A program made the translations under genes and the position numbers. A DNA stretch of 64,000 bases from Methylobacterium soli (GTDB lineage: Bacteria; Pseudomonadota; Alphaproteobacteria; Rhizobiales; Beijerinckiaceae), in assembly GCF_008806385.1 (NCBI RefSeq), contig NZ_VZZK01000003.1:62001-126000 (forward strand), written 5' to 3'. Below are positions 1-6,738 of this stretch, one piece after another. The notes beneath the pieces are model-generated. The model did not search any database, was not told where the DNA came from, and saw nothing but the letters and a program-made list of their open reading frames with translations. Within the stretch, counting starts at the first letter, position 1; every line of letters starts with the position of its first letter.

Positions 1-90
1 ACTACGCCGTCCTGATGCTCTGGGCTGACGACGGCGAACCCGTTGAGCCTTCGAAAGAGGCCCACCCATGATCCTCGGGCTCACCAGCGA

Positions 91-261
91 TTAGGGTCCT
101 GGCATCGACATCGGCAGCGGCGCGGAGGCGAGCGTTGTGTGCGAGTTGGGCGCTACGTGGGTTGCGCGGTGAACAATCTCCGAATCGATGGCGATGGCCG
201 CGGCCGGAACGAACAGCGCTACCAGAAGCCGCAGCATCACCTCTGTCAGAGCGGTTTTCAT
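91..261 (-). CDS. small exported protein, 56 aa
   Basis: I do not recognise a family. The product starts MKTALTEVML and has a hydrophobic core of about 15 residues (LRLLVALFVPAAAIAI) with Ala-rich small residues before a plausible signal peptidase site near residue 24, so it is probably secreted or periplasmic. A purine-rich GGAGG-like sequence lies about 9 bases before the ATG at 261, which supports this start. The mature part is only about 30 residues, with two His and no Cys. An IS5-type element begins about 100 bp upstream of its start and may separate it from its promoter. It fits the other tiny exported proteins in the first 6 kb. Confidence 0.5.
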   Translation of the reverse strand: MKTALTEVMLRLLVALFVPAAAIAIDSEIVHRATHVAPNSHTTLASAPLPMSMPGP

Positions 262-366
262 GCGGATCGCCTCCGTCTAGTCCAAGGAGAGCCCGCGTGA
301 GGCTCAGGGGCGGGCGCTGTGTTGGCAGCGCGGTGCACGACCGTCGCGTTGATCGCGATGGGCTAG

Positions 367-1197
367 GGCTTGTTGAGATTCAACGTGAGTTGATGACGGC
401 GGCACAGAGATAGATCAGAGCAGCAAAGCTCTGATCAGTCTTGTCGGCGCGCATGGCGATGCGCTTGAACTCTTTCAGCTTACCAAAGAAGTTCTCAACA
501 AGGTGACGCCATGTGTAGAGATCGCGATCAATCTCGCGTGGCTCACGACGCTTGGGATGTTGAGAGATGACGACGGCGGCGCCGCGCTCATCCATCGCCT
601 GGATGATCCAGTTGGCATCAAACACCTTGTCCGCAATCAGAGCTCCGAAGGTGACCCCCTCGATGAGGGGCGCGACCCCGATCGTATCGTGACGCTGACC
701 CGGCAGGAGACTGAAGCGCACCAGATTGCCCAGCGCATCGGTCAAGGCCACGATCTTGGTGGTCCAGCCGCCCCGAGATTGGCCGATGGCCTGGCTTTCA
801 GTCCCCCTTTTGCGCCTTGCCCATGGCGATGAACCTTGACAATCGTACCGTCCACCATCGCGCATTCCAGGTCCGGCTCGTCCGACACCGCCGCAAAGAT
901 CCTGGCAAAGACGTCCGCCTTCACCCACTCGCGGTAGCGCTTGAACACCGTGTTCCACTTGCCGAAGGTCGACGGCAGATCACGCCAGGGGCTGCTTGTC
1001 CGAGCAATCCACAGCACCGCCTCCGGAAACAACCGCCCATCCATTCCGGTCCGGCCCGGATCGGTCGGCTTGCCCAGGCAGTGCGGCTCCATTTTCGCCT
1101 ATTGGGCGTCCGTCAGAACAAAGCGGTCCATGCCAAACTCCTTGCGGAGTTTGAATCATGCTGCCACCCAGAGCGAAACCCTGAACCTCAACAAGCC
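367..1197 (-). mobile_element. IS5-family insertion sequence (IS427-like), 831 bp
   Basis: Near-perfect terminal inverted repeats (GGGCTTGTTGAGATTCA at the left, matched by the complement of TGAACCTCAACAAGCCC at the right) bound a transposase in two overlapping frames. The bases CTAG lie immediately outside both ends (363-366 and 1198-1201), which fits a target duplication of the TA/CTAG kind known for the IS427 group. Length and two-frame layout agree with that group. Both ends are intact, so the element moved here recently, although the transposase has acquired a nonsense codon. Confidence 0.85.
380..1092 (-). CDS. IS5-family transposase, two frames joined by -1 frameshift
   Basis: DDE transposase of the IS5 family. 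The first frame (about 1092 to 742) carries the N-terminal domain with the PWRDLP and FGKWNTVFKRYREW motifs and the first catalytic Asp (MVDGTIVKVHRHGQG). The second (about 830 to 380) carries the SRGGWTTKI, ADKVFDANW and RHLVENFFGKLKEF motifs. The frames meet at GCA-AAA-GGG-GGA (near 815), a run that permits -1 slippage, as expected for this group. The usual upstream start (MDRFVLTDAQ, ATG at 1131) is followed at codon 11 by TAG (1099-1101), where the family has Trp, so only the internal ATG at 1092 gives an open frame. The enzyme has lost about 13 residues and may be inactive. Confidence 0.8.
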
Positions 1198-1260
1198 CTA
1201 GACCGCGACACACAACGGCACGAGGGTAAGGAACACGATCCGGTCCACGATCTCGTACAT
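1198..1260 (-). CDS. possible 20-aa membrane peptide at the IS edge
   Basis: An ATG at 1260 opens a 20-codon frame whose product is almost entirely a hydrophobic helix (IVFLTLVPLCVAV) after MYEIVDR. It ends at a TAG that lies in the CTAG beside the IS element; this stop would also exist in the uninterrupted sequence. Purine-rich sequence precedes the ATG. It resembles the other tiny membrane peptides nearby, but so short a frame could arise by chance. Confidence 0.2.
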   Translation of the reverse strand: MYEIVDRIVFLTLVPLCVAV

Positions 1261-1381
1261 GCGGGTGCGCCTTCAGTGAGCCCTCGGGACTCCCCCGTGG
1301 CCGGCTGCTCTCCCGTCCCAGGTGAGCGCAGGCAAGCCTAACCGCTACCTGTGAACATTCACACTCCAGAGGGAGCGCGTC

Positions 1382-2110
1382 ATGATTATCGGGCTCGCCG
1401 GCGCGGCCGGCGCGGGCACGTCCACCGCCGCCTACCTCGTGGAGCGCCTGGGCTACGCGCGCTGCCGGTTCTCGACGCCGCTCAAGGACATGCTGCGCGC
1501 CTTCTACCGCGCCTGCGGCCTACCCGAGACCGAGATCGAGCGGCGGATCGAGGGCGACCTCAAAGGCGTACCGGACCCGCTGCTCGGCGGGCACACACCC
1601 CGCGAGGGCATGATCGGGCTGGGCTACGATTGGGGCCGCGAGCGCATGCACCCGCTGATCTGGACGAGCGCGTGGCGGGGCAGCGCCCAGGCAGCGCTCG
1701 CCAGCGGCGCCCCGGGCGTACTGGCCGAGGACGTGCGCAACCCCGAGGAAGTGACCGAGATCCACGCGCTCGGCGGAGTCGTGGTCCGCATCCGGCGTCC
1801 CGACCTCGTCGTCGGAAGCCACGCCTTGGAGGCGCAGGACTTCCGTGTGGACGCGACCATCTGGAACGACGGGCCGGTCGCCCTCCTGGGCGCCCGCCTG
1901 GAAGGAATGCTGGGCCGCTACGAGCGCCGCAGCGGCGCGGCCCGAGACACCCACCAGCGCCCAACGGCGCCGACGCGATTGGCCCCTCCCCCGTGGAGGG
2001 GGCCATTTTTCGTGTCTGCTACGGCCCTGCCCTGTCAGATCTTCCAGGCTGACGAAATAACCGCGCCTAACCATGTCCCAGGTATCACTCCAACTGCGGA
2101 GAACTCCTGA
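1382..2110 (+). CDS. dNMP kinase-like P-loop protein
   Basis: Resembles phage-type deoxynucleoside monophosphate kinases: N-terminal P-loop, then RFSTPLKDMLRAFY, a LLGGHTPREGM segment, and GVLAEDVRNPEE around residue 120. Such enzymes phosphorylate dNMPs for DNA synthesis. The start has a good ribosome site (GAGGGAG). The P-loop reads GAAGAGTST, with Thr13 (codon ACG, 1418-1420) where the family has the essential Lys, so activity is doubtful. The last 40 or so residues run through a strong terminator-like hairpin (1981-2010) and look unlike the family, so the natural end is probably near 1950 and the original stop has been lost. The TGA at 2108-2110 sits one base before the next gene. Confidence 0.6.
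   Translation: MIIGLAGAAGAGTSTAAYLVERLGYARCRFSTPLKDMLRAFYRACGLPETEIERRIEGDLKGVPDPLLGGHTPREGMIGLGYDWGRERMHPLIWTSAWRGSAQAALASGAPGVLAEDVRNPEEVTEIHALGGVVVRIRRPDLVVGSHALEAQDFRVDATIWNDGPVALLGARLEGMLGRYERRSGAARDTHQRPTAPTRLAPPPWRGPFFVSATALPCQIFQADEITAPNHVPGITPTAENS
1981..2010 (+). terminator. rho-independent terminator-like hairpin
   Basis: GGCCCCTCC pairs with GGAGGGGGCC (one bulge) around a five-base loop, followed by ATTTTT. A nearly identical hairpin follows the small-protein run at 3308-3336. It lies inside the extended end of the upstream kinase-like frame, which suggests the true gene end is before it. Confidence 0.7.
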
Positions 2111-2111
2111 C

Positions 2112-2276
2112 ATGAAGAAGTTTGCTTTCACATCAGCCGCCTTGATCGCAGCGATCTGCCTTGCACCCTTCTCGGCCTACGCGAGCCGCGCCATCGAGGC
2201 CGCGCGGGCTGAGAACAGCGGCGATCGCCCCCTGACCGGCAAGGTGCCGCTCTGCCACGACAGCGAGGACTACTGA
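2112..2276 (+). CDS. small exported protein, 54 aa
   Basis: First of four consecutive small exported proteins. MKKFAFTSAALIAAICLAPFSAYAS is a typical Sec signal peptide with cleavage after AYA (residue 24). The mature part is about 30 residues, polar, ending CHDSEDY. The start is preceded by GGAGAACTCCTGAC, with TGA one base before ATG. No family recognised. The downstream partner begins one base after its stop codon, so the genes are probably co-translated. Confidence 0.55.
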   Translation: MKKFAFTSAALIAAICLAPFSAYASRAIEAARAENSGDRPLTGKVPLCHDSEDY

Positions 2277-2277
2277 C

Positions 2278-2550
2278 ATGAAGAAGAACATGACCACGAT
2301 CCGCGCCGCAGCCGCGCTTGCCCTCGTTCTTGGGTTCTCCGGGACGGCTCTGGCCCGCGGCGGAGACGGGCTCGATCCCTGGGCCGCATCTGAGGGCAAC
2401 GACCGCACGGGCGGGGTGGACAGCGGCCCCTACGGTTCGTCCCGCTACAACACCTACCTCCAGGCTTATGGCACCAACGGACCCAATGCTCCGTTCCGGC
2501 CTCTAGAGGGCGGGCGGGTTCATCACGCCCGCTCCGGTGAGGGGCCCTGA
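2278..2550 (+). CDS. small exported protein, 90 aa, Gly-rich
   Basis: Second of the run. MKKNMTTIRAAAALALVLGFSGTALARGG is a Sec signal peptide with likely cleavage after ALA (residue 26). The mature chain is rich in Gly, Asp, Pro and Tyr (GGVDSGPYGSSRYNTYLQAYG) and lacks Cys, suggesting a small unstructured periplasmic or secreted protein. It starts one base after the preceding stop (TGACATG) and its own stop is one base before the next ATG, so translation is probably coupled along the run. Function unknown. Confidence 0.6.
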   Translation: MKKNMTTIRAAAALALVLGFSGTALARGGDGLDPWAASEGNDRTGGVDSGPYGSSRYNTYLQAYGTNGPNAPFRPLEGGRVHHARSGEGP

Positions 2551-2551
2551 C

Positions 2552-2818
2552 ATGAAGACGCTCACTCGCACGTCGGGTGCCCTGATTGCAGCCCTCGCGG
2601 TGGCTTCGGCAGCGACCGTCCCGGCATTCGCTCAGAGCAGCAACCTCAACAGCATCAACAACTCGCTGGCTGACCAAGGAGAGATGCGCTCCCTCCAACA
2701 GCAGGAGACCACCGATTTCAATCAGTCTCTCATGCAGTCTGAGAGAAACAGGATGTACCAGCAGCCCACCCAGAACGACTATTATTTGCTTCCGCACATG
2801 CATGCGACTCGTCGCTAG
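2552..2818 (+). CDS. small exported protein, 88 aa, Gln/Asn-rich
   Basis: Third of the run. Signal peptide MKTLTRTSGALIAALAVASAATVPAFAQS, cleavage likely after AFA (residue 27). The mature part is rich in Gln, Asn, Ser and Met (SSNLNSINNSLADQGEMRSL then QQQETTDFNQSLMQSERN) and ends in HMHATRR. Starts in the same TGACATGAA context as its neighbours. An earlier in-frame codon exists at 2537 but would place charged residues before the signal peptide, so 2552 is preferred. Function unknown. Confidence 0.6.
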   Translation: MKTLTRTSGALIAALAVASAATVPAFAQSSNLNSINNSLADQGEMRSLQQQETTDFNQSLMQSERNRMYQQPTQNDYYLLPHMHATRR

Positions 2819-2845
2819 CAGAGCATATACTTCGGAGTTCCTGAC

Positions 2846-3274
2846 ATGAACAAGATCACTCTAGCGGCGGCCGCCCTGATGGCCGCGCTCTCTCTTGCGC
2901 CCATCTCAGCGTTTGCACGCGGCGGCGGGGGTGGAGGTGGAGGTTTCGGCGGGGGCGGTCATGGCGGCGGCTTTGGTGGGGGTGGCGGCTTCCACGGCCG
3001 CGGCTTCGGGGGCGGTGGCTTCGGGGGTCTCGGCATGGGCGGCGGAGCGATGGCCGGACGCGGGGCCATGGCTGGCGGGTACGCGGGCGGAATGCGGGGT
3101 GCGGGCGTGCACAGCGGAACCGTCTCCAGACACGGTTTCGTCGGTCGCCATTACGCTGGCCGCCGTCACGTGGGCCGTCGCCGCTATGCGAACGCTTGCG
3201 CCCTTGGGTACGCCTACGGCCCCTACGGCACGACTGTCCCGCCCTACTGCGGCAACTACGGCTACCCCTACTGA
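2846..3274 (+). CDS. exported glycine-rich protein, 142 aa
   Basis: Fourth of the run. Signal peptide MNKITLAAAALMAALSLAPISAFARG, cleavage after AFA (residue 24), then a Gly-rich tract (about residues 26-85) with GGGFGG, GGGFHGRGFGG and GGAMAGRGAMAGG repeats. An Arg/His/Tyr-rich C-terminus holds two Cys (NACALGYAYG, PPYCGNYGYPY) that could form a disulfide. Such proteins are often envelope or surface-associated, but no function can be assigned. A terminator hairpin follows 34 bases after the stop. Confidence 0.65.
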   Translation: MNKITLAAAALMAALSLAPISAFARGGGGGGGGFGGGGHGGGFGGGGGFHGRGFGGGGFGGLGMGGGAMAGRGAMAGGYAGGMRGAGVHSGTVSRHGFVGRHYAGRRHVGRRRYANACALGYAYGPYGTTVPPYCGNYGYPY

Positions 3275-3307
3275 CGCTCTGATCGGGGCCGTTCTCGTCG
3301 GCTTCGC

Positions 3308-3336
3308 AGGCCCCCTCCCCCGTGGGGGGCCTTTTT
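3308..3336 (+). terminator. rho-independent terminator
   Basis: AGGCCCCC pairs perfectly with GGGGGCCT around a short C-rich loop and is followed by five T. It ends the transcription unit of the four small exported proteins and is closely related in sequence to the hairpin at 1981-2010. Confidence 0.8.
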
Positions 3337-3390
3337 GCGCGTTTGGGGGCACCTGTGGTACGGTCGGCATCAGCGCCCTAACTTCTCCGC

Positions 3391-3706
3391 ATGGCGACCG
3401 ACCCGACCATTGGCGAGCTGTTCAAGCAGCCCCTCGTGCTGGATGCGGACGTGCGCGGGGCTGTGGACGCCTTCACGGACGAGGCCGAGACGGGTGTGTT
3501 CCCGGTGGGCGAGGGCTACGGCCTAGACCTGGGCGCCGCGGTGAATGCCCACGGGCCAGCCCGGAAAGTCGTGGCCGACCCCAACGCCTCCGACACCTTT
3601 AAGCGCACGATGGTGCGAACCGCGATCCTGCTGGCGCGACCGATCGAAGGGTTAGGCGGTGCGCGCGATCGGCAAAGGGTCCACCCGTCCCGCGCCACCT
3701 CCGTAA
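3391..3706 (+). pseudogene. hypothetical protein, probably frameshifted
   Basis: Starts MATDPTIGELFKQPLVLDAD and stays protein-like through about 3655 (VRTAILLARPIEGLG). After that this frame turns Arg/Thr-rich and loses protein character. One base on, the next frame continues sensibly as RAIGKGSTRPAPPP and stops at 3706, so I infer a single-base insertion near 3658. No family recognised. The N-terminal part is soluble, with an acidic alpha-helical look (VRGAVDAFTDEAETG). Confidence 0.35.
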
Positions 3707-3707
3707 C

Positions 3708-3929
3708 CCGCGGCGGGGCTACGACGAGGAAGACCGTGAGTGTGAGCCGGCGACCGTCGCCAATGCGCAGGCGAACGGCGCCCGTAGGCTGTTCGCCCGG
3801 TGCGCCTGCAACCACGAGGCGAAGCTGTCCTTCAACCGACTGGACCCGAGCTGGTACCTGCCCGACGTGGCGCTGCGGCTGCGGTGCACGGCCTGCGGCG
3901 GCAAGCGGATCGAGACGTACCCGGATTAG
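3708..3929 (+). pseudogene. small zinc-ribbon-like protein, start lost
   Basis: A frame without a usable start codon encodes GYDEEDRECEPATVANAQ, then LFARCACNHEAKLSFNRL, and ends LRCTACGGKRIETYPD. The two Cys pairs (CAC and CTACGG, 28 residues apart) look like a zinc ribbon, as in small alphaproteobacterial proteins of unknown function. No ATG, GTG or TTG precedes it in frame after the stop at 3600, so the 5' end is damaged or joined through another frameshift to the gene before it. Confidence 0.35.
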
Positions 3930-4024
3930 AGGGGGATGGGGCCGTAGAGGCGGCAAAACAGGCCGGGGCACCCTCCCCCGGCCACCGGCCCGCCCGCCCC
4001 GGTGTTTCCAACACCTTGTAAGGC

Positions 4025-4240
4025 TCATGTCAGATAGGCGCGGATCCAGTTCGGCGGGAGCAGGTCGCCTTCCTCAGTTATGATCCAGGGCTGCTTCGAG
4101 TGGTCAGAGAGGACGCCGGCGGCGGCTATAATCGCCTCGCGCAGGCTGTTGAACCGCTCGGGCTGCACCAGCAGCGAATTCACCCGCCCCAGACTCCAGA
4201 TAGCGAGATCGGCAGGGCGTTCGAGAGCTTCGATCTCCAT
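4025..4240 (-). CDS. hypothetical protein, 71 aa
   Basis: A compact acidic and amphipathic product starting MEIEALERPADLAIWSLGRV and ending IITEEGDLLPPNWIRAYLT. No signal peptide, membrane segment or Cys. Composition and a sensible start and stop suggest a real small gene, but no family is recognised. It faces opposite to the small-protein run to its left and is separated from the next minus-strand gene by a region with a strong inverted repeat. Confidence 0.45.
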   Translation of the reverse strand: MEIEALERPADLAIWSLGRVNSLLVQPERFNSLREAIIAAAGVLSDHSKQPWIITEEGDLLPPNWIRAYLT

Positions 4241-4474
4241 CTTTAAATTCGCCCTCTGGAAACGGGGGATGCACTTGAATTGCGCTGAGCAAGAATGCGG
4301 TCTAATTCAACAAAAACTTGGCGCTTTACGAGCAGATCACTCGAGCGTTTCACGACATCCGCCCACAGTCACTTGTTCAGATCCTGAGTGTCACACCGAA
4401 TCGCGGTGAGAACTCTGAAGCAGCCCACGTTGCCGAGCGCCCGGTTGAATTGACTTTCTGACCGGAGGAACCTT

Positions 4475-4521
4475 CGGCGTCCCTGCTAGGGCTGGGGGCT
4501 GAGGGACTAGCAGGGACGCCG
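4475..4521. repeat. long perfect stem-loop, copy 1
   Basis: CGGCGTCCCTGCTAG (4475-4489) and CTAGCAGGGACGCCG (4507-4521) form a perfect 15-bp stem with a 17-base G-rich loop. No T-run follows on either strand. A diverged copy with damaged arms lies at 5093-5150. Possible roles are a factor-independent terminator variant, a protein-binding site or a mobile short repeat. Confidence 0.6.
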
Positions 4522-4607
4522 GGTCGGGGTGTGAAGTGTCAGGAGACAGGCCCCACCTTTGTTCTCTGTCTACGACGACCCGGAACCGGCGAAAATTGGA
4601 TGCTCGT

Positions 4608-4904
4608 TTAGTCGACCCATACGTTCGGATAGCTGAACCGGGGACCAAATGGGCTCTGCTGCCCCTGGAGCGGCCGGCCCGAATGATCCTCGTGCACGGC
4701 CTTGTGCAGGCGGAGAAGCCGCTTCAAGTTCGCAGACTGCTGTGCGGTGAGCCTATAGGGCTCGCCGCACGTCATGCCGTACGCGCACAGAAGCGTCGTG
4801 ATCGCCTCCTCCATCGCGAGGCGGTAGTCGCGGAGCTGCCACTTTGGGAACGCCAGAATGCGGCAGTTGTCGTCGTGCTTCACGCGGTGGATGTCGCTCA
4901 TCAT
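4608..4904 (-). CDS. hypothetical protein, 98 aa, coupled to upstream peptide
   Basis: Starting at the ATG at 4904 the product reads MMSDIHRVKHDDNCRILAF and continues with a helical middle (YRLAMEEAITTLLCAYGMTC, then LTAQQSANLKRLLRLHKAVH). No membrane segment and no recognised family. A longer frame exists upstream, but the start at 4904 overlaps the stop of the 34-aa membrane peptide by ATGA, which strongly favours it. The two genes look like a translationally coupled pair. Confidence 0.5.
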   Translation of the reverse strand: MMSDIHRVKHDDNCRILAFPKWQLRDYRLAMEEAITTLLCAYGMTCGEPYRLTAQQSANLKRLLRLHKAVHEDHSGRPLQGQQSPFGPRFSYPNVWVD

Positions 4905-5005
4905 GGCCGGGCGCTGCGCTTCTTGGACATCAGGGCGGCCAGGACGAACCCAAACGAACAGCTCAAGGAGCCGGCCGTGAAGATCAGAAGGGTCTCGGTG
5001 GTCAT
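4901..5005 (-). CDS. 34-aa single-pass membrane peptide
   Basis: ATG at 5005 opens a frame encoding MTTETLLIFTAGSL, then CSFGFVLAALMSKKRSARP. This is one hydrophobic segment of about 22 residues followed by a positively charged tail (KKRSAR), giving an N-out/C-in topology by the positive-inside rule. Its TGA overlaps the ATG of the next gene by four bases (4901-4904). Many plasmid and phage genomes carry such peptides; the function here is unknown. Confidence 0.45.
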   Translation of the reverse strand: MTTETLLIFTAGSLSCSFGFVLAALMSKKRSARP

Positions 5006-5092
5006 AACACTGCCCCACGATTGCATCTGCGTGCCCTGCAAGGATCACAGGAGCCCGGGATGAAAGGCTCAAAGGATGAGGGGATCAAGAAA

Positions 5093-5150
5093 GCGTCCTT
5101 GCTAGGACTGGGGGGCGGAAGAACTAGAAAGGACACCGGGGGCGAGGGTG
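5093..5150. repeat. diverged stem-loop element, copy 2
   Basis: Begins GCGTCCTTGCTAGGACTGGG and ends GGACACCGGGGGCGAGGGTG, matching the 4478-4531 copy over about 55 bases with scattered changes. The right arm has decayed (CTAGAAAGGACACC), so the hairpin is weaker. The shared sequence extends about 10 bases beyond the stem (GGGTCGGGGTG versus GGGGCGAGGGTG), so this is a repeated element rather than only two similar hairpins. Confidence 0.5.
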
Positions 5151-5306
5151 CGTGCAGGGAAGACCCCGCCCTTCCCCTAGACATGGCTGGCTGCGGTTCT
5201 GTTGACTGCCTGGGAGATCTGACAGGCTGTCGCCCGGTAAAGCCTGCACGATCTCTTGAGCTGGGCTCAGGTCATTGCGCCACTGCCGCCCGAGCGAGTA
5301 CTTGCC

Positions 5307-5657
5307 ATGAGAACGCCCCTACGGACCCTCCTTCTCGTCTCCGTCACGGTCGCGGCGTCGGTGCCGTCGTTGGCCGAGGCGGCAACGGCGATGCCGCAGT
5401 TCGATACCCAGCAGATCTGCCGGACCACGGCGAACCTCGGCTACACCGACGAGCAGGACTACAAGAGCTGCGTGGCCGACGAGGTCGGCGCAAAGAAGCA
5501 GCTCGCCAGCAAGTGGACGAGCTTCCCAGCCGACGCGAGGTTCCGGTGCAGTGCGGAGGCCCAGATCGGGGGCGATCCGAGCTACGTGGAACTCGCCACC
5601 TGCCTCGATCTCGATCGGGACGCGTCGGACACCTTCAGGGGTCCCCAGGTCCGGTGA
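5307..5657 (+). CDS. exported cysteine-containing protein, 116 aa
   Basis: Begins MRTPLRTLLLVSVTVAASVP with cleavage likely after AEA (residue 25). The mature domain has four Cys (QICRT, KSCVAD, RFRCSAE, ATCLD), probably two disulfides in the periplasm. The spacing resembles small periplasmic proteins common in Methylobacterium and Bradyrhizobium, but I assign no function. The ATG at 5307 is chosen because the signal peptide begins there; an upstream in-frame codon at 5256 would add 17 polar residues. Its 3' end is overlapped on the other strand by a longer frame. Confidence 0.6.
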   Translation: MRTPLRTLLLVSVTVAASVPSLAEAATAMPQFDTQQICRTTANLGYTDEQDYKSCVADEVGAKKQLASKWTSFPADARFRCSAEAQIGGDPSYVELATCLDLDRDASDTFRGPQVR

Positions 5658-5843
5658 CGGTCTCGCTCCACGGGCTCTCTCAATGAGCCCCGGCTCTGCC
5701 CGGGCTTTCTCGATGGAGCTGAGGAGCCGCCGGTCCGCGTCGCGGGCCGGGTGCGTCGAGACGATGGCGAGCAGCAGGAGAATGCCGGCGGTCACTGAGA
5801 CCGGGATGACGAGCAGAGCGAAAATCATGTCGAGCCGGTTCAT
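5319..5843 (-). CDS. small membrane protein with antisense tail
   Basis: ATG at 5843, after GAGGAGCCATGAC, gives MNRLDMIFALLVIPVSVTAG and then ILLLLAIVSTHPARD: one strong transmembrane segment at about residues 6-28 followed by a charged helix to about residue 60. Beyond that the frame runs antisense through the exported protein at 5307-5657 and becomes Arg-rich and low-complexity, so the C-terminal half is probably not functional or the natural stop was lost. Downstream of the 49-aa gene on the same strand. Confidence 0.35.
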   Translation of the reverse strand: MNRLDMIFALLVIPVSVTAGILLLLAIVSTHPARDADRRLLSSIEKARAEPGLIERARGARPSPDLGTPEGVRRVPIEIEAGGEFHVARIAPDLGLRTAPEPRVGWEARPLAGELLLCADLVGHAALVVLLVGVAEVRRGPADLLGIELRHRRCRLGQRRHRRRDRDGDEKEGP

Positions 5844-5889
5844 GTCATGGCTCCTCGGCATGCTCGATGAATCGGCTTCGGCTCTTGCC

Positions 5890-6039
5890 CTATTCAGACA
5901 GGCTATCAATCACCGCCTGCGCCGCCCGCAGCATGTCGTCCTGGGTGGACGCTGGGCCGAGCACGCAGACCTCCATCCGGTCGAAGTCCAGCCCCAGCTC
6001 CAGTGCGATCGCTCGGGCGACCCGTTCCTTAGGTGTCAT
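5890..6039 (-). CDS. hypothetical protein, 49 aa
   Basis: ATG at 6039, with CGAGGACGCC just before it, gives MTPKERVARAIALELGLDFD and ends DDMLRAAQAVIDSLSE. A small soluble protein with two predicted amphipathic helices and one Cys (MEVCVLG). The ribosome site, start and typical residue use support a real gene. The next gene on the strand begins 46 bases downstream. No family recognised. Confidence 0.5.
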   Translation of the reverse strand: MTPKERVARAIALELGLDFDRMEVCVLGPASTQDDMLRAAQAVIDSLSE

Positions 6040-6738
6040 GGCGTCCTCGTGGGATGGGGGGATTGTTGGGGCTGGGATTCCCGGCTCTGAACGCGCGCCT
6101 GGGGGAGGTACCCGTCGCGATGATCTTTGAAGCGCTAAGCAAGCCCGGTCATGTCCGTTTAGCTCCTAAAGACCGTTTTCCGGTCGATAGATTTCCAGTC
6201 AGGTTTTCCCAACAGATTTGGGCGCGAATTGGCCCACTTCGGGGTTCCGGTACAGAGTGTCGGGGGAACCGTCGGATGCGAATTCCGGCCGCTCCTCGGT
6301 CGGCCGCCTCACACGGCTCTCTTGTGAGCGCGAATCCTCTGCCATGGCACGCTGTCCGGACCCCAGGTCAGAATTCGCCAACAGCATCCGGTCGTTTTCT
6401 CTACATGACCTGCAGAGACAGATGGAACGTTCCGATAGGCCGTGTGGACGGATTGAAGATTGCCAGATGTGGACGGCCCCCACTTGTCAGGAATTGAGCA
6501 GCGGTCCGACGCGATCGCTTGCGATCAGATGTCCGGCCTGTTAGCGCGAGGCAAGCCCGCTGGCCAAGATGGTGTTCGCTGCGCGCGGTCCAAACACATA
6601 CGCGGCATCGGGGATGCCGGTGCAATCTTCGGAGTGTCGCGCGTACCGATCGACCGATAGTTCCATCTACCCGTCCCTTCAAGTTCGGTCACCGATCTAT
6701 CGTGGCAGGCCTCCTCCTCGCCACCTCGGATCGATCTC
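6040..6738. other. about 700 bp without a convincing gene
   Basis: Several overlapping open frames exist on both strands, but all have mixed composition and no family resemblance. The stretch lies between small hypothetical genes and an IS110-type element and probably holds decayed sequence. I see no RNA gene or clear regulatory structure. Confidence 0.5.

Noticed and set aside
3391..4083. One 230-residue protein spanning this interval
   Set aside because: After about 3660 the frame turns Arg/Thr/Ser-rich, while other frames become protein-like; treated as two damaged genes.
4391..4648. An 85-aa minus-strand protein
   Set aside because: Covers the 15-bp perfect hairpin and has random composition.
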